Assembly (NCBI GenBank): GCA_015494245.1
Contig: WGBN01000108.1
Location: forward strand, 1-9,792
DNA: 9,792 nt
Direction of reading: 5' to 3'
DNA from: Saprospiraceae bacterium
GTDB taxonomy: Bacteria; Bacteroidota; Bacteroidia; Chitinophagales; Saprospiraceae
Shown: positions 1-5,974 of the stretch, piece by piece
How positions within the stretch are numbered: position 1 is the stretch's first letter
Layout of the letters: each line of letters begins with the position of its first letter
Translations under genes and position numbers: made by a program
Notes under the pieces: model-generated
Seen by the model: the letters and a program-made list of their open reading frames with translations, nothing else
The model's database searches: none
Told to the model about the DNA's origin: nothing

Positions 1-23
1 CGTCAGATGTGTATAAGAGACAG
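1..23 (+). other. Residual Nextera (Tn5) sequencing adapter
   Basis: Bases 5-23 read AGATGTGTATAAGAGACAG, which is the 19-base Tn5 mosaic end used in Illumina Nextera libraries. The preceding CGTC matches the end of the Read 1 adapter arm (…GCGTC before the mosaic end) rather than the Read 2 arm. This is library-construction sequence left at a contig end, not genomic DNA. Read on the minus strand it encodes a tell-tale SLIHI peptide at the end of a spurious reading frame. Biological sequence should be taken to begin at about base 24. Confidence 0.97.
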
Positions 24-75
24 GGTTTCAGGAAGAACTTCATGACTGATGGATATGGATTTATGTAGTGTTTGG

Positions 76-111
76 GCGGCTTTTGCCGCTCGCACTCCCG
101 AATCGGGGAGT
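76..111 (+). terminator. Two adjacent small hairpins, possible terminator
   Basis: Two perfect inverted repeats sit four bases apart. The first is GCGGC / GCCGC (76-80 and 85-89) around a TTTT loop. The second is ACTCCC / GGGAGT (94-99 and 106-111) around a six-base loop. A T-rich stretch (TTTGGTTTTC) follows on the + strand, so the second could act as a weak intrinsic terminator for a gene lying off the left end of the contig. No such gene is visible. The T tract is interrupted and nothing else supports the call, so this could equally be a small repeat element. Confidence 0.25.
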
Positions 112-209
112 TTGGTTTTCTCAGACCGAAACGGTTTGGAAACGCCTGCCATAAAGGTAATGCTTATTTTAAGAATTTGGTTGCAATAGCCGGTCGTTTG
201 AAAAAGTTT

Positions 210-217
210 TATCTTTG
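210..217 (+). promoter_or_regulatory. Possible Bacteroidota -7 promoter box
   Basis: TATCTTTG matches the Bacteroidota primary sigma factor -7 consensus TAnnTTTG. It lies 37 bases before the ATG at 255, which would give a short leader of roughly 30 bases for the five-gene cluster downstream. I do not see a TTTG -33 element at the expected spacing; the nearest TTTG copies are too close (197-200) or too far (176-179). The match may be chance. Confidence 0.3.
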
Positions 218-254
218 GCCTTGCATTTCTCTCATACTTCTCAAACACATTGAA

Positions 255-758
255 ATGACTTTACGTGCCTTTTTTGATCTTATCGCGGCCAATCCGTTTT
301 TTTTGCTGGTGTTTTTTCTGCTGTTGCCTTTCACGGCTGTTTTGGCGGGCTGGCTGGGTAAGGGAGAAGGAGAGATTTCGCCATGGAAGTATCTGTACTC
401 GGCTTTGGTATATTTATCGGCCATTCCGGGCATTTTTGCCTTGACGCTGAATATTTACCTTTTTCTCTTTGAGCGTCAGAGCATTTGGGAAATGGATTTA
501 TACACACAGGTGCTGCCCATTTTGTCCATGATCGCCACCCTTTTGATCATCCGGCAAAATGTGCCTTTGGATGCAGTGCCGGGCTTTGAGCGCATTTCCG
601 GTCTTTTGCTGATTATATTCGTGAGTTTCAGCCTGTTGTGGTTGATAGACCGGACGCATCTCGTCGTCTTTACTTACATGCCGTTCTTTCAGGTAGCGCT
701 CATTTTTCTTGGGCTGCTGTTGCTGTTGCGGTTTGGAGTGAAGCGCATTTTTCAATGA
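255..758 (+). CDS. Conserved multi-pass membrane protein, function unknown
   Basis: This 167-residue protein is almost entirely hydrophobic. Likely membrane segments are at about residues 13-34, 47-72, 82-99, 114-131 and 138-158. Short polar loops carry motifs that look conserved: GKGEGEISPWKYLYS (35-49), FERQSIWE (72-79) and IDRTH (131-135). I recognise the style as an uncharacterised Bacteroidota inner-membrane family but cannot name a domain or activity. The frame is open further upstream from a TTG at 72, but the added 61 residues are not membrane-like. The ATG at 255 begins right at the natural amphipathic start and was chosen for that reason. It is the first gene of a tightly spaced run, 28 bases before the M48 peptidase gene. 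It shares the run with other envelope proteins, so an envelope role is plausible but only inferred. Confidence 0.8.
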   Translation: MTLRAFFDLIAANPFFLLVFFLLLPFTAVLAGWLGKGEGEISPWKYLYSALVYLSAIPGIFALTLNIYLFLFERQSIWEMDLYTQVLPILSMIATLLIIRQNVPLDAVPGFERISGLLLIIFVSFSLLWLIDRTHLVVFTYMPFFQVALIFLGLLLLLRFGVKRIFQ

Positions 759-786
759 AAGTGTAGATTCCCAAAACAATCAGCTT

Positions 787-1584
787 ATGAAGCGTATCCT
801 TTTTTTCGTTTTTTCATCTTTTTTGATGATGACTATGCCGCTCAGTTGTGGCGTTCAGGGAGGGCAGGGTGTCAATCTGTTCACCATAGAACAAGAGCAG
901 GAATTGGGCCGGCAGGTCAAGCAGGAAATTGAGAGCAATCCCTCGGAATATCCCCTTTTGCCGGAGCAGGGCAATGAGCAGATTTACCAATACATTCGCT
1001 CTTTGCGGGATTACATTTTAAACAGCGGTCAGCTTGCTCATCGCAATGATTTTGCCTGGGAGGTAAAGATCATTAAAGATGATGAGACCTTAAATGCTTT
1101 TTGCACGCCCGGCGGGTACATCTATGTGTATTCGGGCTTGATTAAGTTTTTAGACAACGAAAGTGAATTGTTGGGCGTACTGGCTCACGAGATCGCTCAT
1201 GCCGACTTGCGTCACTCCACCCGTCAGCTTACGAAGATTTATGGCTTACAGGTTTTGGTGGCCATTGCTACCGGAAAGTCGGAGCCGGGTTTGGTAGAGC
1301 AAATCGCATTGGGGTTGGCTAGCCTGAAGTTTAGCCGGAGCCATGAGAGCGAAGCCGATGCCAACTCGGTTTTGTATTTATGCAATTCGCCCTACGATGC
1401 TGCAGGCGCTGCCGGATTTTTTGAGAAGATGTTGGACCGCCCGACACCTCCTCAGTTTATCAGTACGCACCCCAGCCCTGCCAACAGGGTGAAGGCCATT
1501 CACGAAAGGAAACAGGAACTGGGCTGCTCCGGCAGCAAGACCGGCCAGTCCAAGTATCAGCAAATGAAGCAATTGCTTCCGTAA
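787..1584 (+). CDS. M48 family zinc metallopeptidase, probable lipoprotein
   Basis: The 265-residue protein carries the M48 hallmarks. HEIAH (134-138) holds two zinc ligands and the catalytic Glu135. A downstream ESEAD (187-191) supplies the likely third ligand, Glu187. NAFCTPGGYIYVYSGLI (103-119) matches the family's conserved strand before the active site, and STHPSPANRV (226-235) is the usual C-terminal signature. Family members of this type (BepA/LoiP/Oma1-like) degrade misfolded envelope proteins. The N-terminus is a short signal with a hydrophobic core ending in PLSC, so Cys21 is probably lipidated; Pro at -3 is atypical for a lipobox, and simple signal-peptidase cleavage remains possible. 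The protein would then act in the periplasm, membrane-tethered. It lies 14 bases before the adenine deaminase gene in the same direction. The family is certain; the exact substrate is unknown. Confidence 0.95.
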   Translation: MKRILFFVFSSFLMMTMPLSCGVQGGQGVNLFTIEQEQELGRQVKQEIESNPSEYPLLPEQGNEQIYQYIRSLRDYILNSGQLAHRNDFAWEVKIIKDDETLNAFCTPGGYIYVYSGLIKFLDNESELLGVLAHEIAHADLRHSTRQLTKIYGLQVLVAIATGKSEPGLVEQIALGLASLKFSRSHESEADANSVLYLCNSPYDAAGAAGFFEKMLDRPTPPQFISTHPSPANRVKAIHERKQELGCSGSKTGQSKYQQMKQLLP

Positions 1585-1598
1585 TTTTTAACCGAAAG

Positions 1599-3233
1599 AT
1601 GAAAGTTCTCCATGTAAACGTAGTGGATGTCCACAGAAGACGCATTTACCCGGCTACGGTTGTGCTGGCAGGGGGGCGCATTGCCTCTATTGAAGAGGAA
1701 TACGGCCCTTTTGAACATTACCTGCTCCCGGGCCTGATAGATGCCCATGTACACATTGAAAGTTCTATGCTGGTGCCCTCGGAATTTGCCCGCATGGCAG
1801 TGGTACACGGCACTGTGGCTACGGTTTCCGACCCTCACGAAATTGGCAATGTGCTGGGTAAAGAGGGCGTGCGTTACATGATTGAGAACGGCAAAGAAGT
1901 GCCTTTCCACTTCTTTTTTGGTGCGCCCTCCTGTGTGCCGGCTACCGCTTTTGAGACGGCCGGAGCGGTGATAGATGCCCGGGGAGTGGCAGAGTTGTTG
2001 GCCATGCCGGACATCTACTATCTGGCAGAGATGATGAATTACCCGGGCGTCTTGCATGGAGATCGGGAGGTGATGGCTAAGTTGGAGGCGGCGAAGAAAG
2101 CCGGCAAGCCCATAGATGGCCATGCTCCGGGTTTGAGGGGCGAAGATGCCCGCCGGTATTTTGCTGCGGGCATAACGACTGATCACGAGTGTTTCTCCTT
2201 AGAGGAAGGGCGCGAAAAGGCTGAGCTGGGCGTGCAAATTCTCATTCGGGAGGGCAGTGCCGCCAAAAATTTTGAGGCGCTGATTCCGCTGCTGGCTTCT
2301 CATCCGGAGCAGGTCATGTTTTGTTCCGATGACAAACATCCCGACGATTTGATGGTAGGGCACATCAATCAATTGCTGGCCCGGGCTGTAGCAGCGGGTT
2401 ATGACCTCTTTGATGCCCTGAGAGCCTGTACCGTGAATCCCGTCCGCCATTACGGCCTGCCCGTAGGGCTGCTGCGCGAGGGTGACTACGCCGACCTGAT
2501 CGTCGTCAAAAATCTGGAGACTTTTGAAGTTCTGGAAACCTACGTCCGGGGAACTTTGACGGCACAAAACGGAAAGTCCCTCATCGCTTCTGTGCCAAAA
2601 GTGGCAACCCCCAATAAGTTTAACGCTTCCACGCTAAAAGCATCCGATTTCTCTGTTAAAGCGACCGGATCAAAAATGAGCGTGATCGAGGCCTATGAAG
2701 GGGAGTTAATAACCGGTAAATTTGCAGCTAAGCCTCTGGTCAAAAACGGGATGGCAATGGCCGAGCCCGAACGGGATATTTTAAAACTCGCAGTTGTCAA
2801 TCGCTATGCGAAAAGCAAGCCTGCCGTGGCATTTATTCGGGGCTTTGGCTTGAAAGAAGGGGCTCTGGCCTCTTGTGTGGCCCACGATTCGCACAACATC
2901 GTGGTCGTAGGTGTGGATGATGCCGATATGGCAGAAGCCGTGAATGCCATAGTGAAAAATCGCGGAGGGATTTCCGCCACGGCAGCCGGAGAAACCAGAG
3001 TCTTGCCTCTACCCGTTGCCGGCATTATGTCGGCAGATGACGGGTACAAAGTTGCACAGGATTACGCAGAAATAGATAGCTTTACCAAAAACCGTATGGG
3101 ATGTAGGTTGGATGCACCATTCATGACACTGTCGTTTATGGCTTTGTTGGTGATACCCAGTTTGAAACTGAGTGATAAAGGCTTGTTCGATGGTGGAAAG
3201 TTTGCGTTTGCAGAACTCTTTACAGACCCATAA
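1599..3233 (+). CDS. ade: Adenine deaminase
   Basis: Adenine deaminase (EC 3.5.4.2) converts adenine and water to hypoxanthine and ammonia in cytoplasmic purine salvage. The 544-residue length is typical of the bacterial amidohydrolase-type enzyme. The N-terminal region holds the metal-dependent amidohydrolase fold: PGLIDAHVHIESS with His50 and His52, then EMMN (144-147), GHAPGL (His175), DHECFS (His196) and CSDDKHPDD (Asp244). From about 380 on, the adenine deaminase C-terminal domain is recognisable by RGFGLKEGALASCVAHDSHN (414-433) and the final PFMTLSFMALLVIPSLKLSD. All expected metal-site positions appear intact. The ATG at 1599 gives the family's usual N-terminus. It sits 14 bases after the M48 gene and 11 before the OmpA-type gene, an odd setting for a purine enzyme among envelope proteins; co-transcription is inferred from spacing. 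Confidence 0.97.
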   Translation: MKVLHVNVVDVHRRRIYPATVVLAGGRIASIEEEYGPFEHYLLPGLIDAHVHIESSMLVPSEFARMAVVHGTVATVSDPHEIGNVLGKEGVRYMIENGKEVPFHFFFGAPSCVPATAFETAGAVIDARGVAELLAMPDIYYLAEMMNYPGVLHGDREVMAKLEAAKKAGKPIDGHAPGLRGEDARRYFAAGITTDHECFSLEEGREKAELGVQILIREGSAAKNFEALIPLLASHPEQVMFCSDDKHPDDLMVGHINQLLARAVAAGYDLFDALRACTVNPVRHYGLPVGLLREGDYADLIVVKNLETFEVLETYVRGTLTAQNGKSLIASVPKVATPNKFNASTLKASDFSVKATGSKMSVIEAYEGELITGKFAAKPLVKNGMAMAEPERDILKLAVVNRYAKSKPAVAFIRGFGLKEGALASCVAHDSHNIVVVGVDDADMAEAVNAIVKNRGGISATAAGETRVLPLPVAGIMSADDGYKVAQDYAEIDSFTKNRMGCRLDAPFMTLSFMALLVIPSLKLSDKGLFDGGKFAFAELFTDP

Positions 3234-3244
3234 AGACTCTTGAC

Positions 3245-4885
3245 ATGTTTGTCAAACCTGTTTTATTTGCGTTGTTCAGCCTGGCCTTTTTTACCGGAGA
3301 AGGGCCCTCTTTTGAGTTGTCGGCCCCGGAAAAGCTCCACGCCGGAATCAATACTGCTTTTTATGATGAGATAGCTCCTGTCGTAAGCCGCGACGGGCAT
3401 TCCCTGTACTTCACGCGCGTGGCTTCTCCCGATTTTGACAGTACGCTTATCATCAATGGCCAGGATGTAAGAGAGGTTGATCCGGATGGGTATGAAGAGT
3501 ATCTGCGCTATGCTTATTACCAATTGGTGGGCTCGCCGGTATCCAATCCTGAGAGCTCCGATTACAATCAGGATGTATGGGTCGCCGAAAGTGTACAGGG
3601 CTATTTCGACAGAGTCAGCCATCCCTCACACCCTTTAAACAACGCTTTGCCCAATAGTATCTGTGCCTTTACTTCAGAGCCCAACCAATTTGTTATCATC
3701 AATCAATTTCCGGAAAGCGGTGGCCTGCAAAGCGGATTTTCTACCATACGCCAGCGAATGGATGGAAGTTGGACTCAGCCTAAGCCGCTTAAAATCAGAG
3801 ATTACTATACCGACAGCAGAGGCGTCAGCTTGACGATGAGCGCCGACGAGGAGGTGATCATTCTGAGCTTAAAGCGGGAAGATACCAGGGGCGAAAGCGA
3901 TCTGTACATCTGTTTTCGCGAAGGCCCAAACCAATGGAGTATCCCCCAAAACATGGGCCCCGTTCTCAACAGCGTAGGCAAAGAAACCTACCCCAGCTTA
4001 TCTACTGACGGCCGCATGCTCTTCTTTGCGTCGAATCGTCCGGGATCTCAGGCTTCTGATATTTATTTTTCCATGCGGGAGGGCGATGATTGGAGTAGCT
4101 GGAGCAAACCCGAGCGCCTTCCCGAGCCCATCAATACGCCGGCCAACGACGGCTTTCCCAACTACAACCAGGCTTCGGGCTACCTCTATTTTGCCTCTTC
4201 AAGAGAGGGCAGCAGCGATATTTATCGCATACGCCTGCACGATGCCCCGGAGCAGGAAGAAGTGATGGTGAAAGGCCAGCTCATCAATTCAGTTACGGGA
4301 TTTCCCATCAAGGGCGATGTCCATTTTGAAATGACCGGCGAGGGATATTACAAAAACTTTTATTTGTCGGAAGATGGTTATTTTCGCATCCTCATTCCCA
4401 AAGGCAAGCCCATTGAGATGTTGGCAGAAAAGGATGGCTACATTTCTGCACCTTATACCATTTATCTGGACCCCGACAAGCACTACTACTCTGCCTGCGA
4501 GTTGAATTTCTTGCTGGACCCTCTGCAGGAAGGTGCCAAGATCAGTTTGGACCCCATCTATTTTGAAAAATCCAAGCCTGTCATATTAGAGAAATCTTAT
4601 TCTGCTCTGGACCGTCTGCTTCGCATTATGAATTTGTATCCTGCGTTGGAGATTCGCATAGAGGGGCATACAGACAATGTCGGACGCCCGGAGGATTTGC
4701 AAAAACTTTCTGAAGAGAGAGCCCAGGCGGTAAAAATGTATTTGGTAAAACATGGCGTTGCCAAAAGCCGGATAAAAATCATTGGCTTTGGCGGGCGCTT
4801 TCCGCTGAATGACAACAGTACAGAAGCACTGCGCCGGAAAAACCGCCGCGTTGTGGTGCGCATTACTCATGCCCCAGGAGATTAA
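3245..4885 (+). CDS. Secreted PD40 repeat / OmpA peptidoglycan-binding protein
   Basis: This 546-residue protein starts with a Sec-type signal peptide (hydrophobic residues 5-16, no lipobox). PD40/WD40-like beta-propeller blades follow at about 40-62, 193-225, 247-278 and 301-331; each of the last three carries the S-x-D/N-G...LYFAS...SDIY pattern. Residues 341-405 resemble a carboxypeptidase-regulatory-like (transthyretin-type) domain. The C-terminus (about 437-541) is an OmpA-like peptidoglycan-binding domain with EGHTDNVG (474-480) and LSEERAQAV (488-496). Asp477 and Arg492 are 15 residues apart, as in characterised OmpA domains, where they bind diaminopimelate. The protein thus probably anchors to the cell wall in the periplasm. 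The architecture resembles PorE of the type IX secretion system but lacks the N-terminal TPR region, and no other T9SS gene is here, so I do not assign that role. It lies 5 bases upstream of the PAP2-like gene. Confidence 0.92.
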   Translation: MFVKPVLFALFSLAFFTGEGPSFELSAPEKLHAGINTAFYDEIAPVVSRDGHSLYFTRVASPDFDSTLIINGQDVREVDPDGYEEYLRYAYYQLVGSPVSNPESSDYNQDVWVAESVQGYFDRVSHPSHPLNNALPNSICAFTSEPNQFVIINQFPESGGLQSGFSTIRQRMDGSWTQPKPLKIRDYYTDSRGVSLTMSADEEVIILSLKREDTRGESDLYICFREGPNQWSIPQNMGPVLNSVGKETYPSLSTDGRMLFFASNRPGSQASDIYFSMREGDDWSSWSKPERLPEPINTPANDGFPNYNQASGYLYFASSREGSSDIYRIRLHDAPEQEEVMVKGQLINSVTGFPIKGDVHFEMTGEGYYKNFYLSEDGYFRILIPKGKPIEMLAEKDGYISAPYTIYLDPDKHYYSACELNFLLDPLQEGAKISLDPIYFEKSKPVILEKSYSALDRLLRIMNLYPALEIRIEGHTDNVGRPEDLQKLSEERAQAVKMYLVKHGVAKSRIKIIGFGGRFPLNDNSTEALRRKNRRVVVRITHAPGD

Positions 4886-4890
4886 TTGTT

Positions 4891-5562
4891 ATGGATTTAT
4901 TCTTTCGCCTTTCGGCAAAAATGGTTTCGGGTTTATTACACCCCCTGGTAATTCCCACCTATATCCTTCTTCTGCTGTTGTGGATAAATCCGTATATGTT
5001 TGGAGTGAGCAAGTGGAGTGATGAAGCTACCTTGATCTGGCATGTGTGGTTTATGACTTGTTTTTTGCCCTTTTTGGTTGTGCTTATGATGAGGCAGCTC
5101 GGAATGGTTGAGAGCGTTCATTTGTATAAGCGTGAAGAACGCATTGGGCCCTATGTCGCCACCGGCATTTTTTATCTTTGGTTGTTTGTCAATTTGGCCA
5201 ACAGCCATGTGGTACCCTTGCCCTATGTGGTTTTTGTTTTGGGGACAGTCATTGCCCTTTTTCTGGATTTCTTTGTCAACAACTTTACTAAAATCAGCGC
5301 TCATGGCACGGGAATGGGGGGCTTTATAGCTTTTATCCTTTTGTGCATGACGGTCTGGAATTACGAGTTCTTCTGGGTAAATGCAGGGCCTTTGGGCTCT
5401 TATGAAGTGAGGTTGAGCCGGCTTTTTTTGTTCATCCTTTTGATGACCGGCGTTGTGGGCTCCTCCCGCCTGCTTTTGAAAGCCCATACCCATCAACAGA
5501 TTTATGCGGGGCTTATTGTGGGGGCCGTTTCGCAGTACATTGCGTATATGATATTGGGGTGA
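4891..5562 (+). CDS. PAP2-like membrane protein with altered active-site motifs
   Basis: The 223-residue protein has about six hydrophobic segments, the usual size and layout of a small PAP2-superfamily membrane phosphatase. The three PAP2 signature regions can be placed, but in changed form. KREERIGPY (80-88) stands where K-x6-R-P is expected, ISAHGTG (135-141) stands where PSGH is expected, and SRLLLKAHTHQQ (192-203) follows S-R-x5-H-x3-D with the last Asp replaced by Gln203. The central His138, the Ser192-Arg193 pair and His199 are kept. Related Bacteroidota proteins are commonly annotated as PAP2 phosphatases acting on lipid phosphates such as undecaprenyl pyrophosphate. Whether this version is active is uncertain. 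It is the last gene of the cluster: the ATG is 5 bases after the preceding stop, and a hairpin array starts 18 bases after its own stop. Confidence 0.75.
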   Translation: MDLFFRLSAKMVSGLLHPLVIPTYILLLLLWINPYMFGVSKWSDEATLIWHVWFMTCFLPFLVVLMMRQLGMVESVHLYKREERIGPYVATGIFYLWLFVNLANSHVVPLPYVVFVLGTVIALFLDFFVNNFTKISAHGTGMGGFIAFILLCMTVWNYEFFWVNAGPLGSYEVRLSRLFLFILLMTGVVGSSRLLLKAHTHQQIYAGLIVGAVSQYIAYMILG

Positions 5563-5580
5563 GAGAATGGAGGTGGGGAG

Positions 5581-5669
5581 TGTGGACGCTTCGCGTCTAA
5601 TGTGGAGGCCTTGCGGCCTCTAATGTGGAGGCCTTACGGCCTCTAATGTGGAAGCCTTGCGGCTTCTAA
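5581..5669. repeat. Tandem array of four covarying hairpin units
   Basis: Four head-to-tail units each begin with TGTG, contain a perfect inverted repeat and end in TAA: 5581-5600 (20 bases), 5601-5623, 5624-5646 and 5647-5669 (23 bases each). The stems are GACGC/GCGTC with a TTC loop, GAGGCC/GGCCTC with TTGC, GAGGCC/GGCCTC with TTAC, and GAAGCC/GGCTTC with TTGC. Stem changes occur on both arms so that pairing is kept, while loop changes are free. A degenerate fifth unit may begin at 5670 (TGTGG, then ACGC...GCGT at 5679-5698). The array starts 18 bases after the stop codon of the PAP2-like gene, so in RNA it would form a row of hairpins at the 3' end of the cluster transcript and could stop or protect it. 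No T-run follows the units. Confidence 0.9.
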
Positions 5670-5722
5670 TGTGGTTTTACGCTCGCTTCGCATCGCGTGG
5701 TGGAAATGACCTTTCCGTGAAC

Positions 5723-5749
5723 ACTCCGTGTACCCCGTGTACTCCGTGG
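5723..5749. repeat. 9-base tandem repeat, CCGTG type
   Basis: Three consecutive 9-base units, ACTCCGTGT, ACCCCGTGT and ACTCCGTGG, differ at one position each. A related TTTCCGTGA lies just before, at 5712-5720. On the minus strand it translates to a repeated Arg-Ser/Gly-Thr pattern, which makes a spurious open frame. Function unknown. Confidence 0.85.
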
Positions 5750-5770
5750 TGAATTTACAGCTATGCCCCT

Positions 5771-5812
5771 GAGCCCGTATTCCAGCTTGGTTGAGCTCTG
5801 ATTGTTACGCCC
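5771..5812. repeat. 42-base direct repeat, copy A
   Basis: Begins GAGCCCGTATTCCAGC and ends GATTGTTACGCCC. It aligns without gaps to 5879-5920 with 33 of 42 identical bases by hand count. The two copies are 108 bases apart start to start, with a GTYACG 9-base repeat between and overlapping them. The ends are better conserved than the middle. Confidence 0.75.
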
Positions 5813-5852
5813 GTCACGCGTCACGTTTGTTACGTTTGTTACGTTCGTCACG
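5804..5852. repeat. 9-base tandem repeat, GTYACG type
   Basis: The hexamer GTTACG or GTCACG starts at 5804, 5813, 5820, 5829, 5838 and 5847, a 9-base period with one 7-base step. The 3-base linkers are mostly TTT or TTC in the right half. A further isolated GTCACG starts at 5912 inside repeat copy B. The minus-strand reading is a repeated Val-Thr-Asn tripeptide, an artefact of the 9-base period rather than a coding signal. Confidence 0.85.
5831..5838 (+). promoter_or_regulatory. TAnnTTTG match inside repeat, possible promoter box
   Basis: TACGTTTG fits the Bacteroidota -7 consensus TAnnTTTG and lies on the strand that would transcribe the kynurenine monooxygenase gene, 138 bases before its ATG. 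It is generated by the GTTACGTTT repeat, and no TTTG is found at the usual -33 distance. It is therefore weak evidence for a promoter. Confidence 0.18.
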
Positions 5853-5878
5853 CTTTTATTTCTCGCAAAGACGCTAAG

Positions 5879-5920
5879 GAGCCCGTGTTCGAGCATGATT
5901 AGGTTATGATTGTCACGCCC
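5879..5920. repeat. 42-base direct repeat, copy B, with partial third copy downstream
   Basis: Second copy of the repeat at 5771-5812 (33 of 42 identical); it begins GAGCCCGTGTTCGAGC and ends GATTGTCACGCCC. A third, shortened copy follows at about 5930-5954, sharing AGCCCGTAT (5934-5942) and, with small insertions, the CAGC...TTG that follows in copy A. The third copy ends about 20 bases before the kynurenine monooxygenase start codon. Confidence 0.7.
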
Positions 5921-5968
5921 TCAATTACCCTAAAGCCCGTATATTGCAGCGCTTGTTCAACAAAACGA

Positions 5969-5974
5969 AAGGAG
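5969..5974 (+). promoter_or_regulatory. Shine-Dalgarno-like AAGGAG before kmo
   Basis: AAGGAG ends only two bases before the ATG at 5977, closer than the usual 5-9 base spacing. It still supports the ATG over the upstream in-frame TTG at 5944. Most other starts in this window show no such site, as expected for Bacteroidota. Confidence 0.45.

Noticed and set aside
3..248. Minus-strand frame of 81 codons at the left edge
   Set aside because: Its last residues translate the Nextera adapter, it has no recognisable motif, and it overlaps the leader of the membrane-protein gene.
72..254. N-terminal extension of the first membrane protein from a TTG codon
   Set aside because: The added 61 residues look like translated intergenic DNA, cover the possible promoter box, and precede a natural ATG start at the first membrane segment.
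3245..4885. Type IX secretion component PorE
   Set aside because: The PD40, regulatory-like and OmpA domains are similar, but the TPR region and lipobox are missing and no PorP/SprF-type neighbour is present.
4809..5021. 70-codon + strand frame bridging the OmpA and PAP2-like genes
   Set aside because: It overlaps two well-supported genes in another frame and has no motif of its own.
5666..5896. 76-codon minus-strand frame with Val-Thr-Asn and Arg-Ser-Thr repeats
   Set aside because: The peptide repeats come directly from 9-base DNA repeats in non-coding sequence, with no start signal and no plausible protein features.
5581..5920. CRISPR array
   Set aside because: The repeated units are 9, 23 or 42 bases without unique spacers of regular length, and no cas gene is present.
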